Positions 26,949 to 53,726 of a DNA stretch of 64,000 bases are shown here, one piece after another. The stretch is taken from positions 15,278,501 through 15,342,500 of the forward strand of contig NC_044014.1 of the NCBI RefSeq assembly GCF_900496995.4, in the 5' to 3' direction. The translations under genes and the position numbers were made by a program. The DNA comes from Aquila chrysaetos chrysaetos (lineage: Eukaryota > Chordata > Aves > Accipitriformes > Accipitridae). How positions within the stretch are numbered: the stretch's first letter is position 1; every line of letters starts with the position of its first letter. Below the pieces are notes generated by a model that saw only the letters and a program-made list of their open reading frames with translations, made no database searches and was not told the origin of the DNA.

Positions 26949-27143
26949 ACTACACCTCCCGGCACGCCCCGCTCCCGGCGCGCCTTCCCGTCAGGCGCCG
27001 CGCGGGGCCCAGACTACACTTCCCAGCAGGCACCGCCGCCGGAGGAATACATCACCCAGGCGGCGCCGCGCCGCCCTTCCGCGCATGCGTCGCCGAGGGC
27101 TGGGCTGTTGCTCCCTGACGGGTGGCTGCGGCGGGTCCTCGCC
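26949..27143 (+). promoter_or_regulatory. ACTR1A: ACTR1A core promoter with two ZNF143-type sites and an NRF1 site
   Basis: Two copies of the ZNF143/Staf consensus (actacaattcccagcatgc type) lie in the same direction 64 bp apart: actacacctcccggcacgcc at 26949-26968 and actacacttcccagcaggc at 27013-27031. An NRF1-type gcgcatgcgt follows at 27081-27090. The ACTR1A start codon is at 27144 with a gccATGg context. This combination is typical of TATA-less, constitutively active mammalian and avian promoters. The transcription start most likely lies between the second ZNF143 site and the NRF1 site (inference). Confidence 0.65.
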
Positions 27144-42944
<15,801 letters not shown>

Positions 42945-45110
42945 CCCTGGGACCTGTCCTTGGTCTCCTCTGAAGACTCACTTCAGTTCTAAACTCGCTT
43001 TTCTGAGTCCGAGTGTCTGAGAGCTGCCTGTGTGTGTGTGTGTGCGCCAGCATGCCCCGATGTCACTGAGCAAAGACAACAGCAGCAGGAGGGTTGTATT
43101 AGTACTACTAACTTCTTTTTTTTGTTGTTGTTGTTGTTGTTGGGTTTTTTTTTAAATGGAAAGGAGAAAATACCAATTTGAAATTCTCCAGAATGGCCCA
43201 TTCCTTTTTCATTTCAGTCCCTTAATTTCTGTATCACAATCACATTTTTCACTGTAAAACAAGCAAGCAAAAACAAAGGGAACAGCTTCTAGAAACTGCC
43301 TAGCAAGCCAGAAGGGAGCCAACCACTGCAGACTGCTCACGCAGGCTTTAGTCGGCCTGACTGCAACGCCTGGATTGTTTGGAAACACTTAGCTGAGGCC
43401 CCATAGCTACTTTCTTCTTCAGCAGTGTCTTCACCATCAGTAGGTTTTTGAAGTTGTTTTTAATACAGTTTTTGTTAAGAGAAAGCACATTCTCAACGGT
43501 TAAGCCCATTTACCCCCACTGTTTTTGGTGTGTGAGTGTGTGTATGCCTGTGTAACTTAGCCTGATGTGTGGGTCTGCACCACAGCTGGAGAAGTTGGTT
43601 ATAGGACTTAGTTTGTATTGCATGGAGTAGAACAAAGCAAATCTAATCAGCTATCATTGTACTAGGCGGTAATTCTCTTGTATCTTGTTTTAAATACCTA
43701 TTCTCCTCTGGAAGCAAGTGCCCCAGAATGGGGGTGAAGGCACTTGTGTGTTCCCCTCAACCTGCCAAGATTTACAGTGCTGAGTTCTCATGTTCTTTCT
43801 CTGTAAGAGTTGAGGCTGTTTCCCCCTTTCCTGCCATGTCGGGGCAAAGGGAGCATGTATTTGCAGCCAGGCATAATAACTCCTGTGTACTTTATCCATT
43901 CTGGGTCAAAATAATAATTGGAAAGGTGCATTGTAATGTAAGAATTGTTTTATTTATTGAAATGTCTGAGGATATCTCAAATACTGACCACAGCACCTGG
44001 GAATTACGCTTTGGGTCTTCTTTGAACACCTGTTACCCAGCTGTCCATTGTTTGATGTTAACACTGTTTACAGCACACATTCTTAGCAGTATAGCCAGCC
44101 AGCCAGCCCTGCGACACCACCCAGTAACTGCTCTTGAGGGAGTCTCGCTGTTCTCTATCAATACACTACACGAGAGGACAGTAAACTGTACCAGGACGGA
44201 CGTTGGCGTGAGCAGCAGATCTGTGAGAAGGAAGCTGTCGCGAGGGCTGTGCTCTGCTGTACTGTGTTTGCCTTTCTGCTTGCCCGGTGGCTGCTTTGCT
44301 TCTGCTTTTACAGCCATGGGCAGGCCTACAGCTCCGCTTGTGTTGGGGAGTGCCACCGTTTCCTCTTTAGGTTTTTGTTATGCATTATTTGGTGCTCTTT
44401 TTTCTCCCCATTGTTGAGTTTCTGCAGTACCTGGCAGTAACAGCAGAGCTGGAGTTGCGCGGTGGCAGTTCCTCCCTGTTCCCCTCCTATCTGTTCATTG
44501 CCACACATCACCTTGGGGTCACTCTCAAGCACAGAGGTGGGGTGAGAGCTGGAGGGCTGCTGCAGAGGCGTGGTGAAAGCTGGTGCATTGCCCCAGCTGA
44601 GATGAATGTAAACAGCAGTGTGTTGCCCCTGTGGGAACCACATTCTGCAGGCTCACTGCTGGGGGCTCAGAGGGGCTATAGGCAGGCATGGTGGTCTCTT
44701 CCCAGCTGAGGCCAGGCTGCATGTTCACCTACCCCCATCGGAGCAGACTGGTTTTTTTTTTAAGCAAGAGCCTGTGAGGTAGAAAGGAGCCATCAATGCT
44801 CAGCCACCTTCTGCTGGAAAATCAGTTGCATTCTTGCTGGTTTGCTGCAGTGTGCAGTGGGGAAGCAGCAACCCCCTCTTGGTTGAGCTACCACATGCCC
44901 CCCAGGCAGTGCCAGTGATCTCTTCCTCCCCCTCCCAGCCCATCTGCTGCCCTTGCAGAAGCAGCAGTGCTCCATTTTGTAACCTGCAGTGACCAGACAG
45001 AAAGGTGCCGTTTAGCATTCCTTTGATCTGCCTGACTGTTCCCTCGCACACTGTCCAAACCATGTTGCCTGGTAGTGCCCAGCATACTTAAATAAAGTCA
45101 TTCATATACA
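42945..45110 (+). other. ACTR1A: ACTR1A 3' UTR (extent inferred)
   Basis: From the stop to the first strong poly-A signal is about 2.15 kb. It holds a GT repeat (about 43028-43043), a GTT repeat inside a T-rich block (about 43114-43153), and several AT-rich patches. Short open frames in it are unrecognised. The end is inferred from the signal at 45091. Confidence 0.65.
45091..45096 (+). terminator. ACTR1A: ACTR1A poly-A signal AATAAA
   Basis: Canonical AATAAA followed within 20 bp by a CA-containing cleavage context. It is the first canonical signal I found downstream of the stop on the plus strand. Confidence 0.7.
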
Positions 45111-45864
45111 ACCCTCAAGCCTCCCAGCCTCATCTTCCCACATTTGCGTTTTTAAGGAGGTAACTTGTGTTCTTCTCTTGCCTGTGCAGAATTGTTGCTG
45201 GCCAACCTGCAAGGAGACACTATCCCTCATCCAGGATTGTGTCCCTGGCCTGGCTTCTGAGGTGAGGGAGGAGAGTCCTGGGCTGCAGCTGTGGTCTGCA
45301 CTGGTGGTGTCCAAAGCTCCTCCTCTCCCCAGCAACCATTGCATAGTTTCTCACTGCAGACAGGTCCAAGGGCAGCTGAGGTGTGGAGAAGCTGCAAGTG
45401 AGGGCTGGTGCAGGCAGCCCTGGCTGAGTGAGGGTGAGGGGGGCGATGCCCTTGTCATTGTGAGAAGAGCTGGTGCCAGCCCAGGCGCTTGCTGAGAACC
45501 AACATGGCAAGCTTTGCTCCCAGGGCGGGCCTGGGGACATAGGAAGGTGGTGCCATGCCCAGGCCTGCAACTCTCCTCAGCCTTGTCCCTAGAAGCTGCC
45601 GGTGAAGGAAGAAGACAGTCCACTCCCTGGGGCCTCCAGAGCAGCAGGGGCAAGTGCCTCACCTTCCCCCAAAAGGCAGGGGATAACACCAGCCCACTGA
45701 CCCTCTCTGCCCCCTGCAGAAACAGGGGTGAGCCCCAGCACCCAGTTTTGCTGGAGAAGAGCAGTCCCATTTTCTCCCATACAACCACAGTTGTCCCCCT
45801 GCAACACCATATGAACCCACCCAGGTTAGGTCCACCTGCTAGAAAAAAAATCACTGAGCAATAC
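45111..45864. other. Spacer between the converging ACTR1A and MFSD13A 3' ends
   Basis: About 750 bp, GC-rich for non-coding DNA, with open frames on both strands of up to 167 codons that show no conserved protein. No transposon was recognised. Confidence 0.55.
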
Positions 45865-47433
45865 AGAAAAGATCATCTTTAATTTATGAAATGAAGAATC
45901 ATTCTCAAACTTGGTTAGAAGTCGCACAAATAACTTATGATTGAACCATCAAGAGCTATAGAACCCTTGTGGCAGGAACGTCTTGGTCCAAGACAGAAGG
46001 CAGCCATGTCCTGAGGCAAGATGGCAGGTTTGTGGGCTGAGACCCTGGAGGGACCCTGGCACTAAAAGATCAGCACGCCCCTAAGCACATAGAAGCCTTC
46101 AAATGCTGCCTGCACCCCCCTCCTTCCTCCCACAGGCATGCAGAGGCAGAGCTCTGCTTGGCATATCTCTTCTCCCTGCCCCCGGACACACTGCAGAGAT
46201 TAAGACACTCCCTCACCTCAGGGATCCATTTGGTGACTACCTGCCCCATCTGCTCCTAGCCAGAACCAGGGAGACCAAAACACCTGCTCTCCTCCATGGC
46301 TCAGCAGCCAGATGAGACGATCAAACTCTGGGGCACTGTTTCAAGCGGAGAGGAACTGAGGTGTCTGTCTCCCCACAAAGGTAAAATCTCAACCCTGTGA
46401 CTGCCCAGCATGGTGTCAGACAGGCTTCTAAGAGGAATCGAAGGCACAAAAGCAAGACCTGGTGTCTCCTCCAGGCTGTGCTCTCCCCCTGCAAGAGGGG
46501 AAGGCGCCAGGCTGCCTCACTGGGTCACCAGGGACTGCCCTGGGCAGGGAGGCACTTCCACCGGCTCCCTTAAGGGTTGGTTCCCTGACCTCAGCCCCAC
46601 AGCCCCAGCCAGCATGGGAGGGCTCACGGCACAGCTGTGTGACAGCGCTGACTGCAAGGGGCTGTGGAGGGGAGAGAAGGGATAAACACAGGCAACAGGA
46701 TGCCAGATGAGATGTTTCAGCTCAAGGCTCCGAGCCCAGTTCAAGCTCAGCACCTTTCCCAGCCCAGCAACAACTCCCACTGCAAGGCCACAGAGGAGGG
46801 AGCCTCACTATAAAACAAGCAGAGCTGGCAGACCCTGGCTGTGCGGGATATTGTCCTGGGAATAAGAAATGCCAAAGAGCGGATTTGGTCCAAGAACCAC
46901 AGCACTGTATGTGGGAGGTGTTGTACCAACTACTGGGAAAGGCCTTCAGGGTCCTCTCATCCCTGCTCCTGCTGTCCTGCAATTGCCCCCTCGGTCACTT
47001 GGTCCCTCAGGAGCCTCCCACTCCACTCCCCAAAGCTGCAGGGCTCTGGCAAGGAAGGAGTCCCTGTGCGGTCCCCTCCTGCTCAGCCAGAGGCTGCGGT
47101 TCCCCAGGGCAGAGGACTGCACTGGGGACGTGTCTGTCTACCACACACTGCAACCCAGCACCTTCCCCCTGGCATGGGCAGCCCTCTGCTCCCTAGGACA
47201 GGCTAGGATAAAATGTTCTCGCTCCTGTGGCCAAGCCATCTATCCCAGGCCCCTCACATGCTGAACATCTCTGCCTTCCCCAGCGACCACCTCCTGGAAT
47301 GAGTAAACATTGGCATTACAGCATTTCACAGTTGAACCGTAAACATCAGGGTTTCTCAGCCCATCATTCCTGCACTTACCCTGCAGTCCTGCACTAGCCT
47401 GGAACCAGCAACACCCCAGGGGCTCAGGCACCC
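45865..47433 (-). other. MFSD13A: MFSD13A 3' UTR (extent inferred)
   Basis: About 1.57 kb between the stop codon and the only poly-A-like signal I found before the ACTR1A end. Moderately GC-rich, with no repeat recognised. Open frames on the plus strand here are not conserved proteins. Confidence 0.5.
45878..45883 (-). terminator. MFSD13A: Candidate MFSD13A poly-A signal ATTAAA
   Basis: Minus-strand ATTAAA, the common variant of AATAAA, in an A/T-rich pocket of otherwise GC-rich DNA. Placement of the transcript end here is inference. Confidence 0.5.
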
Positions 47434-47687
47434 CTAGATCATTTTGACCTCTGGTGCTCGGCCTTGCGTCAGGCTTTGGCGCTGAGCTTTCACCATCTGC
47501 AGACGCTTCCCATGCAAGCTGAACTGCGACCAGCTGAGGAGCTGCAGCACTGCGCACGTGATGGGTACGAAGACGAGAAGGTAAAAGCAGCCCTGGCGAA
47601 GAGTTGGCTCCAAAGCTGCGGCAGACTCCAGCTTCGGCTGGGCACTCACCACATTGCTCAAGGGGTTGCGCTGGAAGATGTCGTAGC
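47434..47687 (-). CDS. MFSD13A: MFSD13A last coding exon with stop
   Basis: 254 nt; acceptor ctctgacaccag, completes G426, encodes [16 protein letters not shown], the last membrane segment [17 protein letters not shown] and a basic tail ending APEVKMI. Confidence 0.94.
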
Positions 47688-50600
47688 CTGGTGTCAGAGA
47701 ATCGTTTGTGAGACGGGACAGTGGGGATGGACCCTTGCCCATTCTCTCTGAGTGACTAGCCTTGGAGATGCAGAGACCAGGCACAGCTTAGCAACTAGAA
47801 GAACCCTCTGCACCCACCCAGGGCACAGGACACGGTGGAGGACACTGAACTAACAGGTCTGCCCTCTCCTGCCCCGCTGCTTTCCCCAGGAGCGTCCTTA
47901 CCTGTGTATGCACAGAGCAGCCAGGTGCCAATAAGGGGGGCGAAGGTCTGGCCTGGCTTGGTGACCAGAGCCACCATCCCAAAGAGAAGTGCTGAGGCTG
48001 CCTGCTTCCTACGGTTCAGGACTAGATCCTCATCCACCAAGTCAGTCACCACCAGGTTGAGCAACTTACAGGTCCCTTCTGTGAACACCCGGTTGCTGCA
48101 GAACAACAGGCAAAGCACTGAACAGGGGCATCAAGAAATGACGGGAGTAGGTGAGAGATCAGAGAAAATAGAGAGAGGGTGAGAAAGGTTCCCCCGCACT
48201 TAAAGTAAGAATTTCAGAAGCCCTGGTTACAGGAGGGGAACACTGCTAGCAGTAAGCCTTGTGTACCCTACAGCAACGCCTTGGATCGGTCCTGACCTGC
48301 TACACAGACAGGCCTGGGGACAGGACATGCTGGGCCAGTGGCCAACAGGCAGCTGCAGCACACGCTGAGGGCTATCACCCCAGGCAGGCTGCAGAGGAGG
48401 AGAGGAGCTCCACTAGCTCTGCCAGATCTGTGTCCTCCTGAACATCGCTGCCTCCCTCACTCTGCTGCAGACACAGCCAGCAGATTCTGCAGTGACCCAT
48501 CCCATGCTCAGGTGCTGTCAGAGCTGGGAGCCACATGACTTCTGTGGGACCCTGGCTACTGTTCCCTGTCTCCCACTCCTCTCCATAAAACAGAGACAAG
48601 TCATTTCCCTTCCCATGTGGTAGAGGAAGCAAGTGCTGCCCACCTACCTGGCAATGAAGATGCAGAGCAGATACACCTGATCAGGTCCTGCCAGGAGCAT
48701 GACAATGCTGAGAACCAGCTTCAGGAAGAAGAGTCCTCGCACCACAGCGTAAACTCCACAGCGGCGGCAGAGGGACAGGAAGTAGAGGTTGTTGAGATGG
48801 GGGGCAATGTAGGAAACACCTGAGCAGAGACAGAGGCACAATAGCTTGAGGGAGTTTCAGTATCTACCATGCCCCCAGGACCAATACTGAGAGAGAACAA
48901 GGCTGGCTATCACCAACACGGCTGTAGGACACACAGTACAGAATAGCCCCCATGCACATACAGAAGGCTGCAGCAGATTTACTCAGTGGCTTTGTGGCAC
49001 AGCACACACACTTCCTACAGAGGGAGGCCTTCTTCCATCAACCTCATGGGCAGGAAAGAAGAAAAGACTCGCCAAGTGTCAAGCAGGGGCTGGGACTCAG
49101 CCCTGGAGCAGAAATGAGAGGGACAGGACAGCATGACCAGACCTGGCCCATACAGAACCCTCCCAGGATAACTCTAGGACCACTGCCCACATATCTGTGG
49201 CAGCCTGGAAATGGCCCATATGCCACAGAGAGAAAGGGATTAAATTCAGGTCTGTGTTCCCTGCTGCATCCTGGGGACACTATCTGCAGCCACTAATGGT
49301 CAGAGGAATACCTCTGTGGAGTCTAGGCCAGAGTCCAGCACATTGGCCTTGTCATCACTAGAAAAGGCTCCAAGTTACTTCTGTGCCCAGGAATGACGAC
49401 TCAGAGGTCCCAGGGAAGCATGTGGAGTATGTGCACGTGTGAATCTTACAGCCCAGAGCCCAGCATGTGAGCACACCTCTCCCCAGATGGAGTTTGGGAA
49501 GAGTGAATCCAGACTCAAGCCAGGTCCTAATCTAGCTGCTCCCTCCAGTCCCACCTGAGACTCACCAAGCAGGAAGGATCCAGTAGAGACAGAGATCTGG
49601 TCTGACAGCAGGTGCTCCAGGAACAGAGGGAAGAAGTTGCTGTTAAAGTGGCAGTGAAAAACCTGTGAAGGCAGCATGCAGACAAGCTGGTCAGCAAGAG
49701 CAGCAGTAAGAGAGAACAGAAAAAGCAAACAGCCCTCTGGCCTCTGTTATCCTAGGAGCCCTGTGCTAAGGGATCACGCAGGGTGGGCCTGGAGTACTTC
49801 AGCAGAGCAAGAGCTCAGCTGTGGATTTTACAACACTGTAGGCCAAGACTGCAAAGCTGCAATGCCACCAGCCATGCCCACTGCGTGCCTGGGGTCAGTA
49901 CCACTTCCCAGCTGCCCAGGTATGGCTTGCAGGGCACCTGCTCAGCACACAGCACTGCTGGGGCAGGCACGGCAAGGAGGTGACAGCAGTGACAAGGGTT
50001 TGGGGGAGACAGCGGCACAGCAGAAGGGGGGAGGCAGCTCTCAGGAGGACAAGGATAAAGGCATTGAGGCTTGAACACAAATATGCAGACCAGCATCAAG
50101 AGCCTGCCTAAGGGGAACCAAGGGATCCCCAGGGAGACAGGAGCTGTGATTGCAGCACACAAAGCTGGGCAGGCTGCCAGCATTTGGTAGTAATCACTGA
50201 AGAGGATGAAGAACAGAAATGGCAAGATCCAGCTGGACAGTGAGAACAGTGATGTGAGCCTCAGGAAAGCAGAAAGGAGAAGGAGACCATGCTGACAGCC
50301 ACACCAGCAAACTGCACTCCTGAACTCATCCCCACCATGAGCCAGGCCTTGTGCTTCTGCACCCCAGATGGGCTGCACAGCACTCAGCCAGCCCCCGTAA
50401 CCCAGCCTACGCTGTGGAGAGAGGAAGGAGCACCCCACAGCTTGCTCAGGAAGTATCCCTGGGTCACAGGCAGGGAGACTGGCTACCAGCTGCCAAATCA
50501 GCCAGCATGTACAGGAGGCTCCAAGAGCAAGTGGGTGCTGGAAACACCTCTGCCCCTCTTGGCGAACTCACATACTGCTGAATCACCACCTCAAACAGCC

Positions 50601-53600
50601 AGAGCCAGCGTTCATCCTCTGAATCACAACATGCCACCGCTGCGCCTACCTGGACGAGGTTCATGCAGACAAACCAAAGGAAGTTGCGATGCCGGGAGAG
50701 CTGCTGGAGATACTCTGCCAGGGTGATCCTTTTCTCCTGGGGGACAGAGAGTTTCTCAATGTACAGCCTAAAGGGAGAGGAGGAAAAAAACCAAACAACT
50801 GTAAATCCCTCACACCAAGCAGGGGAGAGCCCCCAGCTCTCCCTGTGTAGATGCAGAGCCATCTCTCCTATCCCAACCATCCCTCTCCCTAGACCAAATC
50901 AAAACAGTAGTCTACAACATTTGCTTAATGCTAGCAAGAACCACAAGCAACAGGTCTCCCAAAGAACCTTTGTTTCAGATTTCTGTCCATAAAAGCATTC
51001 TCCTCCTACTAGCCATTCTACTACGCATACACTCCTCTTCCAGATCCCTGCAGTTAGCTCACCTGGCAGATCTCATCAGGATCTGCTGCATTACTACAGC
51101 ATAACGCTGGCAGCTCATAACAAGGGATGACAAGTGAGACAGCCCAAGGAAAAGCAAGGGAGCTGAACAGGGAAAACCAGCTGCATCGTGGCCTACCAAC
51201 AGCCCAGCCACTACCAGGCAGCTAAAGCAAGCAAAAGGGTAAGAGACATTCGCTTGTCCAACTCCATAGGAAATGGGCAGCAAGGTGGTCTCATGCTCAA
51301 GCAGGAATGCTTTCATGATAAGCTGCTTCTGACATTTTGCCACTCACAGGCCTCACTGGGTGCTCTAGATATTAACTCATTTCATGTTCCAAACACTGGA
51401 TGGCCATACAGCAGGTCAGGGCTCTGCCTCCAGTTTGGGCCAGGGGTGTCACGAGATAGTTTTGTCCTATTTTCAGAGGGCCTTAGGAGCCAGTGTAACA
51501 GAGGTGATTCTGAAAACTGTATCAACAGACAAGAACCATAGATGATTAACAAAAGTTTGCCTTGTCTTGGATCTTTCCACACATTTAGTTTGCTGCAGTG
51601 CATAACAGAATTCTACAGATCTATGCCAGGCCTTCGTCCCTGCTGCAGAATTGGTGACACTTACTCTTTTAGGGTTGATTCTTGGTCCCATTTTGCTTTC
51701 CCATCAGCCTCAAACCGCTGGCGGAGCAGCTGTGTGGACAGAGTAAAACCAACGATGGAGCAGAAGGCCAGCACGACGCAAAATATGCGAAAGGAAAAGA
51801 AGTCCTCTTTGTTCCACACTGCATAGGACATGAAGACAGAGAGGGAGCCTATGGCACTGAAGAGGGAGCAGTAGAAGTTGAGGCTAGTCCTGTCTTTTGC
51901 TGAAACAGCCAGGTCTGCGAGCAAGGCATTGTGATGGAGGTCGACCATGGTGAGAAAGCTGTCATACATGCAAAGGCAAAGAAGGAACTGCAAACCAGGA
52001 TGAGCCCAGGCAACCCAGAAAGCCAGGAAAGAGATGGCAAAGAGGGGGCCATTGTGGCTTAGCGCTCTGAGCCTCTTCAGAACTACTTCTGGGGAGGAAA
52101 TCTCTGCTCCTGGCCTGCAACAGAAGACAAAAACTTTAGACACCCAGACAAAACCCTGCATGACCATGTATTCTCCCTCCCCAAGGAAGTTGTGTAAGTG
52201 GCATAGACACAAATACAGCTTTTGCTTATGTAACAAGCACTCACACCAGATACCTTCTCAGCTAATCACTGAAAATACGGGTTTAAGGCTGCCAAAAAGC
52301 ATGAAGGGATTTTTTTTTTTCCTCCAGAGCAAGTCTCTTACTGATAGCACTACACTGTCTGCGCTTTGCACAATATAAATTGTTTCAATGAGCACTTGAA
52401 GTTTTTACTAGTTGCAGGAAGCCACACCACAATTTTCATTACGAGCCTGATGTAAACACATGAGAAATGCTAATGGCCAACAGTGATCCATGATCCAGGG
52501 AGTTTGGGCACAACTGGTCAGAGGCATTCCAGGTGGAAATAATTGTCCTTTTCCTCCTTGTGTCTCCCAAACCATGTACAGACATTCTCCAACATCCCAC
52601 TAAGAGGCTTGCTCATATAGCAGGAGCTTGAGATTTTAGACGCCTGTATTTTAGGTTCTGTACCACTTATGTGATTGTTAAGGGTTAGGGTCACATCTAC
52701 CCAATAGGTGTGTGACTTCCTCTATATAGCCAGGTACTAAAATAACATGCAAAGAGCACTGAACTTCAAAGATGCCAAGAAAAGGAGGTATTTAAGAGTT
52801 CCATGCCCCAGAAACCATTCCCACACCATCATTTTAAAGCTGCTAATTTCACATCATCTTCCCCAGAGACTAAACAACTTCCCAGACTCTGCTGGAAGTG
52901 GAACTTAACTTACTGCTGTGTGCTAAGGAACACTCGGTCACTCAGCCAGCCAAACAGAGGGTCATTGAGGCTGTTCCAGATCAGAAACACTGTCTAGGAA
53001 AGAAAACAGTACAGTGAAACAAACCACAGGACAGCTCCTGCAAAGATGCAGTTCTGTTATTGAAGCAAGCAGTGCTGAGCTGGCACGGTGAACAACCAGC
53101 AGGAACCATCCCAGCGCACCTTCCCTGCCCTATCACCGCCATACGATTCCCCTCTCCAGGCAACCACCAGATTCACACAGCAAGGCCAGTTTTCCCTGCC
53201 TGTGAAACACCCTGATGTCCCCAGCAGAAACGCAGTCTTAACAACAAAGTCTCTGGGTTTTCTATCCCAGCTTGTTCTATCTTTATATAAGTGGGAAAAA
53301 CTGAAAAGCCCAAGTTAGCACTCAGAAGGCTCCCTTGCTTCCTCTCCAAAGGGGAACACTGCTATTACAGCTAACGTTCTTCACAGTTCTAGCAAGGAAC
53401 AGTCTTGGTTTCAGAATTTCTTACTTAAGAGGGCAGAAGCCTATGGAAAAGACTAACCTCTCCTATCCAAAAGGACAGTTTATCAATCTTGTAAACAGAG
53501 ACAAAGGTGTCCACGTAGTACAGGAGGAATACGTTGTGCAAAATGGAAACAAACAGTGACAGGGACCCGTAGATCACTGCAGTGGGCAAATGAAAAAGAC

Positions 53601-53622
53601 AAGCCAACAGTCGCAACCCCAT
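47434..53622 (-). CDS. MFSD13A: MFSD13A (TMEM180), major facilitator superfamily membrane protein, complete coding sequence
   Basis: Eight coding exons on the minus strand join in frame: 53622-53458, 52993-52914, 52114-51665, 50767-50650, 49662-49566, 48819-48648, 48095-47902 and 47687-47434. The total is 1530 nt, giving 509 residues against about 517 in human as I recall. The protein is rich in hydrophobic segments, as expected for a 12-helix transporter fold. [11 protein letters not shown] at residues 65-75 is an MFS-type loop motif between helices 2 and 3. Other conserved blocks are [56 protein letters not shown] and [20 protein letters not shown], all characteristic of TMEM180. Its transported substrate is not established to my knowledge. 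It converges on ACTR1A, as in human. A non-coding first exon near 60000 is inferred. Confidence 0.95.
47902..48095 (-). CDS. MFSD13A: MFSD13A coding exon, residues 361-426
   Basis: 194 nt, encodes [37 protein letters not shown] and a membrane segment ending [11 protein letters not shown]; acceptor ttgttctgcag, donor gtaagg. Confidence 0.94.
48648..48819 (-). CDS. MFSD13A: MFSD13A coding exon, residues 304-361
   Basis: 172 nt, encodes [19 protein letters not shown], then a hydrophobic helix [20 protein letters not shown]; acceptor gtctctgctcag, donor gtaggt. Confidence 0.94.
49566..49662 (-). CDS. MFSD13A: MFSD13A coding exon, residues 272-304
   Basis: 97 nt, encodes [19 protein letters not shown] and [13 protein letters not shown]; acceptor ctgccttcacag, donor gtgagt. 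Confidence 0.94.
50650..50767 (-). CDS. MFSD13A: MFSD13A coding exon, residues 232-271
   Basis: 118 nt, encodes [19 protein letters not shown] and [16 protein letters not shown], ending in phase 0 before gtaggc. The open frame runs on beyond the donor, but the conserved protein joins NLVQ to VFHCHF of the next exon. Confidence 0.93.
51665..52114 (-). CDS. MFSD13A: MFSD13A coding exon, residues 82-232 (largest)
   Basis: 450 nt with several membrane segments: [40 protein letters not shown] and [16 protein letters not shown], plus the conserved loop [19 protein letters not shown]. Acceptor gtcttctgttgcag, donor gtaagt. It ends with a short linker that is shorter than the human counterpart as I recall. 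Confidence 0.94.
52914..52993 (-). CDS. MFSD13A: MFSD13A coding exon, residues 56-82
   Basis: 80 nt, encodes [19 protein letters not shown] and RVFLSTQ with the MFS loop motif; acceptor ctttcctag, donor gtaagt. Confidence 0.94.
53458..53622 (-). CDS. MFSD13A: MFSD13A first coding exon, residues 1-55
   Basis: 165 coding nt from the ATG at 53622 (context caacATGg, with A at -3 and G at +4) to the donor gttagt. It encodes [19 protein letters not shown], a first membrane helix, and [13 protein letters not shown]. The start agrees with the family. Confidence 0.93.
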
Positions 53623-53726
53623 GTTGGTGCAGTCAGCGTTCAGCTCCCTCGATCACCTCCATTTCAAATGGGATGTCTTCTCCCAACACCTGCTATATTT
53701 TTCTTGGGGCCAATCCATTGTTGCTC
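53623..53726 (-). other. MFSD13A: MFSD13A 5' UTR part of the first coding exon, with upstream ORF
   Basis: On the minus strand a strong acceptor (long pyrimidine tract ending ctctcctgcag at 53727-53737) precedes 104 nt of untranslated sequence. An upstream ATG at 53718 opens a 21-codon frame that stops at 53653, 30 nt before the main start. The acceptor makes a spliced, non-coding first exon upstream likely. Confidence 0.7.
53653..53718 (-). CDS. Short upstream ORF in the MFSD13A leader
   Basis: ATG followed by 20 more codons and TGA, inside the predicted 5' UTR. Its context caacaATGg has A at -3 and G at +4, so scanning ribosomes could use it. The peptide is not recognised; any role would be to lower or regulate main-frame translation. 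Confidence 0.35.
   Translation of the reverse strand: MDWPQEKYSRCWEKTSHLKWR

Larger units (their letters stand above)
47688..53457 (-). other. MFSD13A: MFSD13A coding-region introns
   Basis: Seven introns: 47688-47901, 48096-48647, 48820-49565, 49663-50649, 50768-51664, 52115-52913 and 52994-53457. All have GT-AG ends on the minus strand. No transposon or RNA gene was recognised in them. Intron lengths of 0.2-1.0 kb fit a compact bird gene. Confidence 0.7.

Noticed and set aside
49815-50438. 207-codon minus-strand frame inside an MFSD13A intron
   Set aside because: It lies wholly between two well-supported exons that join in phase (NLVQ to VFHCHF); its hydrophobic runs come from pyrimidine-rich codons.
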